A DNA stretch of 64,000 bases, from positions 1 to 64,000 of the forward strand of contig CBFHWY010000002.1 in the NCBI GenBank assembly GCA_965659675.1. The letters are read 5' to 3'. Positions 37,710 through 45,886 of this stretch are shown piece after piece (position 1 is the first letter of the stretch; each line of letters opens with the position of its first letter). The notes below the pieces were generated by a model that ran no database searches, was not told the origin of the DNA, and saw nothing but the letters and a program-made list of their open reading frames with translations. Source of the DNA: CBFHWY01 sp965659675. Its GTDB lineage: Bacteria > Bacteroidota > Bacteroidia > Flavobacteriales_G > Salibacteraceae. The position numbers and the translations under genes are program-made.

Positions 37710-38834
37710 TTAATTCTGTTTTGCCAATTTAAAGAGTTGCATACACTTTATGGATAGATCTAAGAAGAGTATACGCGGATTTGCATTGCGTTCAAGGTGA
37801 TAGAGGGCTTCATCAAACTCCTTTTGAAAATAAAGGCAGGTCTTATGATTCACGTATGGGGCAAAATTTCTGATCCAACGCAGCAATTCTGCACCAGTGT
37901 AAAGCGCTTTTTCCCCAGAGTAATTCAAGGCTAAGCTCTCCCTGAAGATGCGCAAACCAAAGATCAACAAACTTTTTTGTGCCTCCCTGTTCATTCTGGA
38001 GCTGGCATCTGCGAATTCGATCAGCCCAGCTACATCCCGCTTAAAGCAACTCCGCATCCAGTGCTTGAAGTGCTCAGCGAGATTTTCCCTGAATTCATCC
38101 TGACTCAAAGTATCCAGTGCTCTACGGTAATCTCCCTCACCCAGATGAGCAACTTCCTCAGCCAGTTTGGCCTCTATGCCTTCATTTTTGACTAGAGCCT
38201 GACTGATTTCCTCCTGTTTGAGAGGGCCAAGTCGGCTGATCTGTGTTCTCGAAAGGATGGTGGGCAACATGTTCTCCGTGGATTCGGCAGTAAGAATGAA
38301 GATGGTCTTCCTAGGTGGCTCTTCAATGATCTTGAGTAATTTATTTGCGGCCGAAACATTCATTTGCTCAGCATGCCACATGATGAGCACCTTAAATTCT
38401 GATTCGTAAGGTTTCAGGCTCAGTTCGGAAACAATCTCCCGACTTTCATCTACATTGATCATGGCCTGACGGTTCCCAATATCAATTCGGTCTAACCAAT
38501 TCTGATAACTCAGATAGGGATTCTTTAAAACCTCTTCTCTCCAGAGATGAACAAATTTCTTGCTGGTAGGATGGTCCTTTATTTCGTCATTTCGATTCAC
38601 GGGAAAGACATAGTGAATATCTGGATGCACCAGCCTTTCGCATTTCAGTTTGGTGCCTTGCGGGTCATTGCTCGCCGCCAATAAAAGCTCATTCGCAAAA
38701 GCCAAAGCAAGTGGCAGTGTACCATAGCCGTCTTTGCCAACCAGAAGTTGCGCATGAGGTACGCGTTCCGTTTGGATCATATTTTGAAGCTGATCGATCA
38801 GCTTTTTTTGGCCTATGACATTATTGAATTGCAA
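37710..38834 (-). CDS. holB: DNA polymerase III delta-prime subunit
   Basis: Clamp-loader subunit, 374 aa, AAA+ fold. I place the start at TTG 38834, giving MQFNNVIGQKKLIDQLQNMI, which matches the family N-terminus; the frame stays open to 39047 but that part overlaps pgk. Visible: HAQLLVGKDGYGTLPLALA (degenerate Walker A), KVLIMWHAEQMNVSAANKLL, and LKIIEEPPRKTIFILTAEST with sensor-1-like residues. The zinc module of E. coli delta-prime is not seen. Lead gene of the six-gene operon. Confidence 0.92.
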   Translation of the reverse strand: MQFNNVIGQKKLIDQLQNMIQTERVPHAQLLVGKDGYGTLPLALAFANELLLAASNDPQGTKLKCERLVHPDIHYVFPVNRNDEIKDHPTSKKFVHLWREEVLKNPYLSYQNWLDRIDIGNRQAMINVDESREIVSELSLKPYESEFKVLIMWHAEQMNVSAANKLLKIIEEPPRKTIFILTAESTENMLPTILSRTQISRLGPLKQEEISQALVKNEGIEAKLAEEVAHLGEGDYRRALDTLSQDEFRENLAEHFKHWMRSCFKRDVAGLIEFADASSRMNREAQKSLLIFGLRIFRESLALNYSGEKALYTGAELLRWIRNFAPYVNHKTCLYFQKEFDEALYHLERNANPRILFLDLSIKCMQLFKLAKQN

Positions 38835-38872
38835 AAGCTTGTGAGATATATAAAATGACTGATAGAGAAAAC

Positions 38873-38880
38873 TAATTTTG
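38873..38880 (+). promoter_or_regulatory. Candidate -7 box for pgk
   Basis: TAATTTTG fits TAnnTTTG, 30 bp before the pgk ATG at 38911. No good -33 TTG is seen at the right distance. Confidence 0.4.
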
Positions 38881-38910
38881 AAGTCCAAATTAACAGAAAA
38901 AAAGAGGCAT

Positions 38911-40104
38911 ATGTACCGCATAGATGAGGCTGATTTCAACCATAAGAGAGCATTGATGAGAGTTGATTTTAATGTGCCACTCAATGATGAGCTGCAAATT
39001 ACAGACGATACCCGCATCAGAGCGGCAATTCCAAGCATTAGCTCCATTCTAAAAAAAGGGGGCTCGGTAGTGCTGATGTCACACTTAGGAAGACCAAAAA
39101 ACGGCCCAGAGCTTAAATTTTCATTGAAACATCTTCAAGCCAGGATAGCCGAACTCACTGGGGCGAAAGTTCATTTTGTGGCTGATTGCATCAGCGAGGA
39201 GTCTTTTGAAATGTCAGCTGAATTGGCGCCAGGTGAGATCCTCTTGCTAGAAAACCTCCGCTTTTACAAAGAAGAGAGTGCAGGAGATCGCGACTTTGCA
39301 GAAAAGTTGTCAAAACATGGAGATATTTATGTGAACGATGCTTTTGGAACCGCCCACCGTGCCCATGCCTCAACGGCGATCATCGCGGAGTTCTTCCCTG
39401 AAGATAAGATGTTTGGTTATCTGATCGAAAACGAGCTGAAAAGCGTAAAGAAGGTATTGCACAACGCCGATCATCCATACACCGCCATTATTGGGGGTGC
39501 AAAGGTGAGCTCAAAGATCAGTATACTGGAAACCCTGATGGACAAGGTAGATAACATCATCATTGGCGGGGGAATGGCCTTCACTTTCATCAAAGCCAAA
39601 GGGGGAGAAGTAGGCGCTTCATTGGTTGAGGAAGACTATTTGGATACGGCATTGAAGGTTTTGAAAAAGGCAGAAGAAAAAGGGGTTAAGATCCAGCTTC
39701 CCGAAGATTGTGTCATTGCTGATGCATTTTCCAATGATGCGAATAAAAAAGAATCTCCGATCGATCAGATCCCAGAGGGCTGGATGGGCCTTGATATTGG
39801 AATTGATAGCGCCATTGCTGCATCTGATATCATCAAAAGCTCAAAAACCATCCTTTGGAACGGACCCATGGGTGTATTTGAGTTCTCCAATTTTCAGTCG
39901 GGAACTCTTGCTGTTGGTGAGGCTTGCGCTGCAGCTACCTTGCAGAATGAGGCCTTTAGCCTGGTAGGCGGAGGGGATTCCGTGTCCGCAGCCAATCAGT
40001 TTAAGCTGAGTGATAAGCTCTCGTATATCTCAACGGGAGGTGGAGCCTTACTTGAATATCTTGAAGGAAAGGCTTTGCCGGGAATAGAGGCGATCAGAAG
40101 CTGA
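38911..40104 (+). CDS. pgk: Phosphoglycerate kinase
   Basis: Glycolytic enzyme that moves the phosphate of 1,3-bisphosphoglycerate to ADP. 397 aa from MYRIDEADFNHKRALMRVDF, the usual start; a TTG 33 bp earlier is rejected. Visible: RVDFNVPLN, the MSHLGRPK loop, FGTAHRAHAS, GGAKVSSKI and the nucleotide-site FSLVGGGDSVSAAN. Its 3' end overlaps the convergent cvpA-like gene by 11 bp. Confidence 0.97.
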   Translation: MYRIDEADFNHKRALMRVDFNVPLNDELQITDDTRIRAAIPSISSILKKGGSVVLMSHLGRPKNGPELKFSLKHLQARIAELTGAKVHFVADCISEESFEMSAELAPGEILLLENLRFYKEESAGDRDFAEKLSKHGDIYVNDAFGTAHRAHASTAIIAEFFPEDKMFGYLIENELKSVKKVLHNADHPYTAIIGGAKVSSKISILETLMDKVDNIIIGGGMAFTFIKAKGGEVGASLVEEDYLDTALKVLKKAEEKGVKIQLPEDCVIADAFSNDANKKESPIDQIPEGWMGLDIGIDSAIAASDIIKSSKTILWNGPMGVFEFSNFQSGTLAVGEACAAATLQNEAFSLVGGGDSVSAANQFKLSDKLSYISTGGGALLEYLEGKALPGIEAIRS

Positions 40105-40600
40105 TCTCATTCTCGTCAATCACTTTTTCGAACTCGGGAAGCATAAGTTCTCCACCCGATTTCAGATAGCGGTAGCTCAAACTTTTGTTCAGATCATCAT
40201 GCTTGATGAACTCCAGATCGTGATTAAAGCGATCAAAGATCACGATGATCACAGATAGGATCAGGGCTACTTTCAGAATCGAGAAACTCAAGCCCGCCAA
40301 CTTATTCAGGAAGGATAAGGCCATGATCTTAACGACCTTCTCCAGCATCTTTCCAAGAAGAAAGACGGCAATGACAACAGCCAGAAAAGTGACAGCAAAA
40401 GAAAGTATAGGAAGGTGTTCGCTTTGGATCTCAAGATGCTCAGTGAGCAGATCAGCGGCATAGTTTGAAAACCTCAGTCCAGCAAAAATACCCAAACCCA
40501 AACCCACCAGGGTTGCTAACTCAAGGATCAGTCCGCGTCTAAAACCTCGCCAGGCAGCTAACAATAAAGGAATAAGTAAAGCGATATCGAGCCAATGCAC
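40094..40600 (-). CDS. CvpA family membrane protein
   Basis: A 168-aa protein with four membrane spans (about 4-20, 27-45, 61-83, 102-120) and a charged C-terminal tail. The beginning, WLDIALLIPLLLAAWRGFRR, and GLRFSNYAADLLTEH match the CvpA (colicin V production) family. Family function in wall stress or secretion is poorly defined. It is convergent with pgk. Confidence 0.85.
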   Translation of the reverse strand: MHWLDIALLIPLLLAAWRGFRRGLILELATLVGLGLGIFAGLRFSNYAADLLTEHLEIQSEHLPILSFAVTFLAVVIAVFLLGKMLEKVVKIMALSFLNKLAGLSFSILKVALILSVIIVIFDRFNHDLEFIKHDDLNKSLSYRYLKSGGELMLPEFEKVIDENEISF

Positions 40601-40676
40601 AAGACAAAGCTAGACTGCCCACAGGCTTTAGTTCAGAAAAGAAAAAAGAATTATTAAAAATCAGACTTTGATAAGC

Positions 40677-41105
40677 CTAGTCTTCGTCGTCGCTGCAGAC
40701 CCTCAGGACAACGGTTTCCTCAACCGTTTCATACTCCTCCAGGGTAATGAATCCATCGGCACACAGGGTATCCCCAACGAGAATGGTCCCAATATTTGGG
40801 AAAACACCAGTATCTCTTGCAACCACATCATACTTGAAAGCTTCGATCTTCAATACAGCAGGGTTTTCAAAGTCGTGCTCAGTTCTTCCAGCTTCATTGG
40901 TAAGCTGAGTATCTTTTACCACACAGGGCCTTTGATTCGGTTGATCGATACAATAAAGAATCACAGTGGCTTCGTTCACCGCTTCGCCAGCTGAATCTAT
41001 AACAACGATCTCAGCTCTGGTAGGATCCGACTCACAAGAATAGAGTAGTGGGAAAACCACAAGCAGACTAAAGATCGCCGCTGAGAAAAACTTGATCAAC
41101 TTCAT
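40677..41105 (-). CDS. Small lipoprotein with carboxypeptidase-regulatory-like fold
   Basis: A 142-aa lipoprotein: signal peptide IFSLLVVFPLLYSC with Cys24 as lipid site. The mature part looks like a small beta-sandwich, as in carboxypeptidase regulatory-like domains (AEIVVIDSAGEAVNEATVIL, TNEAGRTEHDFENPAVLKIE). Four further cysteines might form disulfides. It stands alone. Function is unknown. Confidence 0.7.
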   Translation of the reverse strand: MKLIKFFSAAIFSLLVVFPLLYSCESDPTRAEIVVIDSAGEAVNEATVILYCIDQPNQRPCVVKDTQLTNEAGRTEHDFENPAVLKIEAFKYDVVARDTGVFPNIGTILVGDTLCADGFITLEEYETVEETVVLRVCSDDED

Positions 41106-41208
41106 TTTTGCTCTATTAAGCTGGCAAATATACGAAAGGAATGTGGTTCTGTTTCACTGCCCTATTAATCAGTCATTGAGCTCAACACCGATAGGGCTCC
41201 CAAAACAT

Positions 41209-41216
41209 TACTTTTG
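41209..41216 (+). promoter_or_regulatory. Candidate -7 box for the cyclophilin gene
   Basis: TACTTTTG matches TAnnTTTG, 18 bp before the ATG 41235, which supports that start over the in-frame upstream one. Confidence 0.45.
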
Positions 41217-41234
41217 TGCTTCCAAAACAATACT

Positions 41235-42071
41235 ATGAGACAGTTTTCCATCATGCTATTGGCGCTTGTGTTTTTGAGTCAGACGGCACAGGCCCAGAAG
41301 AAAAAGAAGCGTAGAAAGGAGATTGTTCTCGTTGAAACCAACTACGGCGATATCAAATTGAGATTGTTTGATGAGACACCCAGACACAAGGAAAATTTTC
41401 TGAAACTGGTTGAGGAAGGAACTTATGATTCAAGTCTTTTTCATCGCGTGATCAAAGATTTCATGATCCAGGGAGGTGATCCGGAGTCGAGGCGAGCTGA
41501 CTCTAACGCAGTGCTCGGCAATGGAAGTTTGGGTTATACCATGGCACCTGAGTTTGTCGATAGCTTTTTCCACAAAAGAGGAGCCCTTGCTGCAGCGAGA
41601 CTCGGCGATGATGTGAATCCAGAACAGGAGAGTTCATCCTGTCAGTTTTACATCGTGCAGGGTAGGAAGTTCACTGAAAACGACCTGAATATGATGGAAA
41701 AACAGATCAACACACGCCTCATGAATTCATTGTACCGGAATTTCTTTGAGAAGGAGGGAAATGATGAGTTCAAGAAACGTTTGTTGGATAGTCAACGCAA
41801 AAAAGATCAGGAAGCTTATCAGAATTTGATGGCTGAGATCAAGCCGGGCATCGAAGAGAAGTTTGAACAAGAGAAATTTAGTTTCAGTGAAGAACAGATC
41901 AAGGCTTATACGACCATTGGAGGCGCACCACACCTTGATGGAGCTTATACGGTTTACGGTGAGGTGGTCGAAGGAATGGATGTGGTAGACAAGATCGCTG
42001 CCCAGCCCACCGATTCGAGAAGCAGGCCACTGAAAGACATTAGAGTTCAAATGAAATTGGTCAAGCGCTGA
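41235..42071 (+). CDS. Exported cyclophilin-type peptidyl-prolyl isomerase
   Basis: A 278-aa exported PPIase that speeds cis-trans proline isomerisation during periplasmic folding. Start at ATG 41235 (MRQFSIMLLALVFLSQTAQA is a clean signal peptide); an earlier in-frame codon at 41214 is less likely. The cyclophilin core is visible: LFHRVIKDFMIQGGDP, with the catalytic Arg, and SSCQFYIVQG. A helical insert of about 80 residues (KQINTRLMNSLYRN to KFSFSEEQIK) splits the fold before GAPHLDGAYTVYGEVVEGM, a pattern common in Bacteroidota homologues. Confidence 0.92.
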   Translation: MRQFSIMLLALVFLSQTAQAQKKKKRRKEIVLVETNYGDIKLRLFDETPRHKENFLKLVEEGTYDSSLFHRVIKDFMIQGGDPESRRADSNAVLGNGSLGYTMAPEFVDSFFHKRGALAAARLGDDVNPEQESSSCQFYIVQGRKFTENDLNMMEKQINTRLMNSLYRNFFEKEGNDEFKKRLLDSQRKKDQEAYQNLMAEIKPGIEEKFEQEKFSFSEEQIKAYTTIGGAPHLDGAYTVYGEVVEGMDVVDKIAAQPTDSRSRPLKDIRVQMKLVKR

Positions 42072-42080
42072 TCATATTCT

Positions 42081-42088
42081 TAGTTTTG
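42081..42088 (+). promoter_or_regulatory. Candidate -7 box for pheS
   Basis: TAGTTTTG matches TAnnTTTG and ends 6 bp before the chosen pheS ATG. A TTGG at 42057 gives a spacer of about 20 bp, close to the known TTTG-N19-TAnnTTTG layout. The distance to ATG suggests a nearly leaderless mRNA. Confidence 0.55.
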
Positions 42089-42094
42089 CGGCAA

Positions 42095-43132
42095 ATGGCA
42101 GAAGAGAGTTTATTGGAACAGGTTGCCGGCCACATGAAGGCCGTTGAGCAATTTGAAGAAAAGGACAGCGAAAAGCTGGAAGCCTTTCGAATTCAGTATT
42201 TAGGTTCTAAAGGAATACTGAAATCTCTTTTTAAGGAGTTCAGAAATGTCCCCAATGATCAAAAGAAGAAATTTGGTGAGGAGCTGAACAAGCTCAAAGA
42301 ATTGGCTCAATCTCGCTATCATGAGCTTAAGTCGGTTTCGGAGACTTCAGGCGACAGCAATACGGGTTCAAATCAGGATCTGAGTAGGCCTGTGAGCGGA
42401 ATAGAGCTCGGTTCCCGTCACCCTATCTCCATTGTTAGAAAGAGGATCCTGGAGATCTTTAAACGCATGGGATACAGTGTGGCTGAAGGTCCGGAGATCG
42501 AAGACGATTGGCACAACTTTACGGCCCTTAATTTTCCCGAGGAGCACCCGGCGAGAGATATGCAGGATACTTTCTTCATCAACAAGAATGTGGCTTTGAG
42601 AACCCATACCTCTTCGGTTCAGGTGCGAACCATGGAAGAGAATGATCCGCCCATTAGAATTGTGGCTCCTGGTCGCGTTTTCAGGAATGAGGCTATATCA
42701 GCAAGAGCACACTGCATCTTTCATCAGGTAGAGGGCTTGTACATCGATAAGGATGTCTCTTTTGCCGACATGAAAAAAGACCTACTACAATTCGCTAGAG
42801 AATTCTTTGGCGCTGATGCTCGTATCAGACTGAGACCTTCCTATTTTCCATTTACAGAACCTAGTGCTGAGATGGACGTCTATTGGGGGCTGGAGACCGA
42901 AGCTGATCATCGGATCACAAAAGGAACCGGCTGGCTGGAGATCATGGGATGCGGTATGGTAGACCCGAATGTACTGGAGAATTGTAAGATCGATCCAAAA
43001 AAATATTCTGGCTTCGCCTTTGGAATGGGGATAGAAAGAATTGCCATGTTATTGTACGGGGTGAAGGACCTCAGACTCTTCTTTGAGAACGACTTGAGAT
43101 TCCTTCGACAATTCGAAAATGCATGGTATTAA
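42095..43132 (+). CDS. pheS: Phenylalanyl-tRNA synthetase alpha subunit
   Basis: Catalytic subunit of the (alpha-beta)2 enzyme that charges tRNA-Phe. 345 aa from ATG 42095 (MAEESLLEQV); the TTG at 42086 lies in the promoter-like box. N-terminal coiled coil about 1-85; class II core with motif 2 PGRVFRNEAISARAH and motif 3 GFAFGMGIERIAMLLYG. The pheT partner is not in this window, as usual in Bacteroidota. Confidence 0.96.
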   Translation: MAEESLLEQVAGHMKAVEQFEEKDSEKLEAFRIQYLGSKGILKSLFKEFRNVPNDQKKKFGEELNKLKELAQSRYHELKSVSETSGDSNTGSNQDLSRPVSGIELGSRHPISIVRKRILEIFKRMGYSVAEGPEIEDDWHNFTALNFPEEHPARDMQDTFFINKNVALRTHTSSVQVRTMEENDPPIRIVAPGRVFRNEAISARAHCIFHQVEGLYIDKDVSFADMKKDLLQFAREFFGADARIRLRPSYFPFTEPSAEMDVYWGLETEADHRITKGTGWLEIMGCGMVDPNVLENCKIDPKKYSGFAFGMGIERIAMLLYGVKDLRLFFENDLRFLRQFENAWY

Positions 43133-43138
43133 GCCTTG

Positions 43139-43157
43139 ATGCCTGAGAATCAGGTAT
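43139..43157. terminator. Hairpin after pheS
   Basis: ATGCCTGA-GAA-TCAGGTAT, 8-bp stem with one G-T pair, followed by TAAAAAAG, not a T-tract. It may end pheS transcription or fold in the acpP promoter region; the evidence is weak. Confidence 0.3.
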
Positions 43158-43189
43158 TAAAAAAGATTGACAATATTTTAAGAAATGTC

Positions 43190-43197
43190 TTTCTTTG
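43190..43197 (+). promoter_or_regulatory. Candidate -7 box for the acpP operon
   Basis: TTTCTTTG differs from TAnnTTTG at one base. A TTGA at 43167 lies 20 bp upstream as a -33. The acpP ATG is 26 bp downstream. Confidence 0.4.
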
Positions 43198-43222
43198 CAA
43201 CTGAAATTCAAACTAAACTATA

Positions 43223-43459
43223 ATGTCTGATATTCAATCAAAAGTAGTTTCCATCATCGTTGATAAACTCGGAGTGGACGAAAGTGAAGTAACTCAAGAA
43301 TCTAGCTTCACCAACGATCTTGGTGCTGACTCACTAGATACTGTAGAACTGATCATGGAATTCGAGAAAGAATTCAATATCGCTATTCCAGATGATCACG
43401 CGGAAAATATTGCCACTGTGGGTGACGCAGTGAAGTATATTGAAGAACACCAGGGATAA
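43223..43459 (+). CDS. acpP: Acyl carrier protein
   Basis: A 78-aa acidic carrier that holds growing fatty acids on a 4'-phosphopantetheine arm. The attachment serine is in DLGADSLDTVELIM (residue 37-38 region), the universal motif. Four helices are expected. It lies 18 bp before fabF, as in most bacteria, and leads an operon acpP-fabF-rnc-IPExxxVDY-pyk. Confidence 0.97.
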   Translation: MSDIQSKVVSIIVDKLGVDESEVTQESSFTNDLGADSLDTVELIMEFEKEFNIAIPDDHAENIATVGDAVKYIEEHQG

Positions 43460-43477
43460 TCCCCGTTTTTCATTAGC

Positions 43478-44728
43478 ATGGAGTTAAAGCGAGTAGTCGT
43501 AACCGGTCTTGGTGCACTTACTCCGGTAGGAAACAATGTGGATTCCTACTGGAAGGGATTGCTGTCTGGAACTTCCGGAGCAGCGACTATTACTCGCTTT
43601 GACGCCAGCAAATTCAAAACACAATTTGCTTGCGAGATCAAAGGTGTCGACATGAGCGAACACTTTGACCGAAAAGAGATCCGCAAACTGGATGTCTTTA
43701 GTCAATATGCGCTTATCGTCAGTCGTGAAGCAGTCAAAGATGCCGGCGTTAGCGCCGATAATATTGACGTTGATCGTGCCGGAGTGATCTGGGGAAGTGG
43801 AATTGGTGGGATCATCACATTCCAAAATGAGGTGAAGAACTTCATGGAAGGAGATGGTACACCGAGGTTCAATCCTTTCTTTATCCCCAAAATGATCGCA
43901 GATATCGCGTCTGGGCAAATTTCAATTGAATTTGGTTTTAGAGGACCTAATTTCAGCACTGTTTCTGCATGTGCATCATCAACACACTCACTTATAGATG
44001 CCTTCAACTATATCCGTATGGGTAAGGCCGACCTGATCGTTTCAGGAGGATCGGAAGCTGCAGTGATCGAATCCGGTGTAGGAGGATTTAATGCCCTGCA
44101 TGCGCTTTCAACTCGCAACGACTCCCCTGAAACGGCCAGCCGTCCCTTCGACAAGGATAGAGATGGATTCGTACTTGGTGAAGGTGCTGGTGCGATCATA
44201 CTTGAAGAGTATGAGCACGCCAAAAAAAGAGGTGCCAAGATATATGCGGAAGTATGCGGTGGAGGAATGTCTGCCGATGCACACCATATTACAGCTCCCC
44301 ATCCTGAAGGACTGGGGGCCCTTAATGTGATGCGCGCTGCTTTGAGTGATGCTGAAATCAATGCCGAGGAGATCGATTATATTAATGTCCACGGAACTTC
44401 TACACCACTTGGAGATATTGCTGAGACCAAGGCAATTCAACAGGTGTTCGGAGATGACGCATATAAGCTCAACATCAGTTCTACAAAGTCTATGACCGGG
44501 CATCTGCTCGGAGCTGCAGGTGCTATTGAATCTGTAGCAAGCATCAAAGCCATTGAGAACGATATCGTGCCTCCAACGATCAACCACTTTACGGATGACG
44601 ATGGACTGGATCCAAAATTGAACTTTACCTTCAATGAACCTCAGGAAAGAACAGTGAATGCTGCGCTGAGTAACACCTTTGGATTTGGTGGGCACAATGC
44701 TTCTGTGATCTTCAAGAAGTTCCGGTAA
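43478..44728 (+). CDS. fabF: 3-oxoacyl-ACP synthase II
   Basis: Condensing enzyme that elongates acyl-ACP with malonyl-ACP. 416 aa, thiolase fold. Catalytic Cys in STVSACASSTHSLIDAF; His in NVHGTSTPLGD and His in KSMTGHLLGAAGAIE complete the CHH triad. VTGLGALTPVGNN and NTFGFGGHNASVIFK at the ends are typical. Works directly with AcpP, encoded just before. Confidence 0.97.
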   Translation: MELKRVVVTGLGALTPVGNNVDSYWKGLLSGTSGAATITRFDASKFKTQFACEIKGVDMSEHFDRKEIRKLDVFSQYALIVSREAVKDAGVSADNIDVDRAGVIWGSGIGGIITFQNEVKNFMEGDGTPRFNPFFIPKMIADIASGQISIEFGFRGPNFSTVSACASSTHSLIDAFNYIRMGKADLIVSGGSEAAVIESGVGGFNALHALSTRNDSPETASRPFDKDRDGFVLGEGAGAIILEEYEHAKKRGAKIYAEVCGGGMSADAHHITAPHPEGLGALNVMRAALSDAEINAEEIDYINVHGTSTPLGDIAETKAIQQVFGDDAYKLNISSTKSMTGHLLGAAGAIESVASIKAIENDIVPPTINHFTDDDGLDPKLNFTFNEPQERTVNAALSNTFGFGGHNASVIFKKFR

Positions 44729-44788
44729 GAACCGGAAAAGCTGAAATTTCTTCAAAACATATTTTCCAGGAGATCTGAGCGAGATCAA

Positions 44789-45457
44789 ATGGTAGCTGAA
44801 TTCCTCTGGGAGGTTTTTGGGTTGAAGACCAAACAGCTTGATATTTATCGTCAGGCTTTAAGACATAAGTCGGCCTACACCGTCAAAAAGGGAATGCGAA
44901 GCAATGAGCGCCTGGAGTATCTGGGGGATGCGATGATCGAATTAACAGTATCCGATTATCTATTCCACAAATACTCCGAAGCCAGCGAGGGAGAGCTGAC
45001 CAAATTACGCTCCCGCATCGTAAGCAGAAAGAACTTAAATGAAGTAGGTGGCAGGATCGGCATCACTGGCGTTCTTTCAAAATCATCGCGCATCAAAGCA
45101 AAGAACACTTCCGTAGGAGGCAATGCACTGGAAGCGCTCATTGGGGCCATGTATTTGGATAAAGGATTTGAGCGGACCAGAAAGATCGTTTGGCAAAAGC
45201 TGCTCAACGAACTCATGAGCGTTGAAGAACTCGAGAAAAAAGAAGAGAACTTTAAGTCGGTGATCCTCGAATGGTGCCAAAAAGACTCCAAAGAACTCGA
45301 CTATGAGACCACCGAAATGGATGGAGATACGCAGGGTTTCAGGTCGGTGATCAGCATCGATGGGGTAGTGATCTCAAGTGGTAAAGGGAGAAATAAAAAG
45401 TCTGCGGAACAGGATGCTGCAAAAGAAGCAGCTGCTTTATTGAAAATCAAAGTATAG
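44789..45457 (+). CDS. rnc: Ribonuclease III
   Basis: Double-strand-specific RNase for rRNA and mRNA processing, 222 aa. The signature NERLEYLGDAMIELTVSDYL carries the metal-binding acids; GGNALEALIGAMYLDKGF has the second set. A dsRNA-binding domain follows (about 150-220, SSGKGRNKKSAEQDAAKEAA). Sits 60 bp after fabF, same strand. Confidence 0.96.
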   Translation: MVAEFLWEVFGLKTKQLDIYRQALRHKSAYTVKKGMRSNERLEYLGDAMIELTVSDYLFHKYSEASEGELTKLRSRIVSRKNLNEVGGRIGITGVLSKSSRIKAKNTSVGGNALEALIGAMYLDKGFERTRKIVWQKLLNELMSVEELEKKEENFKSVILEWCQKDSKELDYETTEMDGDTQGFRSVISIDGVVISSGKGRNKKSAEQDAAKEAAALLKIKV

Positions 45458-45466
45458 CTTTGTTTC

Positions 45467-45886
45467 ATGTCTAAGACCCTACTCGAATTTGAATATGAAT
45501 TCGATTTTAAACTGATCGGATTAAGCTGTCACCAAAAGGACTACCGCTTGGCCTGGTTTCTGAATTCAGCATTGAACTGGGACCTCAGAAAAATGGATAA
45601 CCTTCAGGTTAAGCTTGGCAAGGGAGTTAAGCATAGCTTTGTGCGCAATGGGTTTTTCCATGAGGAACTGAACCTTCAGATAGATTTGATCTCGAACCTG
45701 GGTGAAGGAGTATACCTTGTGCCCGAATATCGCAAGGCCGACTATTTTATTAGGTTAGATGGAGAGAGCGACAACACTGAACTTCAAAACCTGTTAAAGA
45801 AGATAAAAGAAATTGAAGTGATCAATATGGCCTTTGAGCTTGATATTGAGAACTTAAAATCAAAGAATAATCTGTATTTCGAATGA
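45467..45886 (+). CDS. IPExxxVDY family protein
   Basis: A 139-aa protein of a Bacteroidota family named for its motif, here VPEYRKADYFIRLDG. No enzymatic residues are known. It begins 9 bp after rnc and its stop overlaps the pyk start as ATGA, the conserved place for this family. Role unknown. Confidence 0.85.
   Translation: MSKTLLEFEYEFDFKLIGLSCHQKDYRLAWFLNSALNWDLRKMDNLQVKLGKGVKHSFVRNGFFHEELNLQIDLISNLGEGVYLVPEYRKADYFIRLDGESDNTELQNLLKKIKEIEVINMAFELDIENLKSKNNLYFE

Noticed and set aside
38835..39047. N-terminal extension of the holB frame
   Set aside because: It overlaps the start of pgk and has no family similarity; the conserved start FNNVIGQ lies at the TTG 38834.
45083..45291. Minus-strand frames opposite rnc and neighbouring core genes
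   Set aside because: Shadows of well-supported genes, with no start context or recognisable domains.
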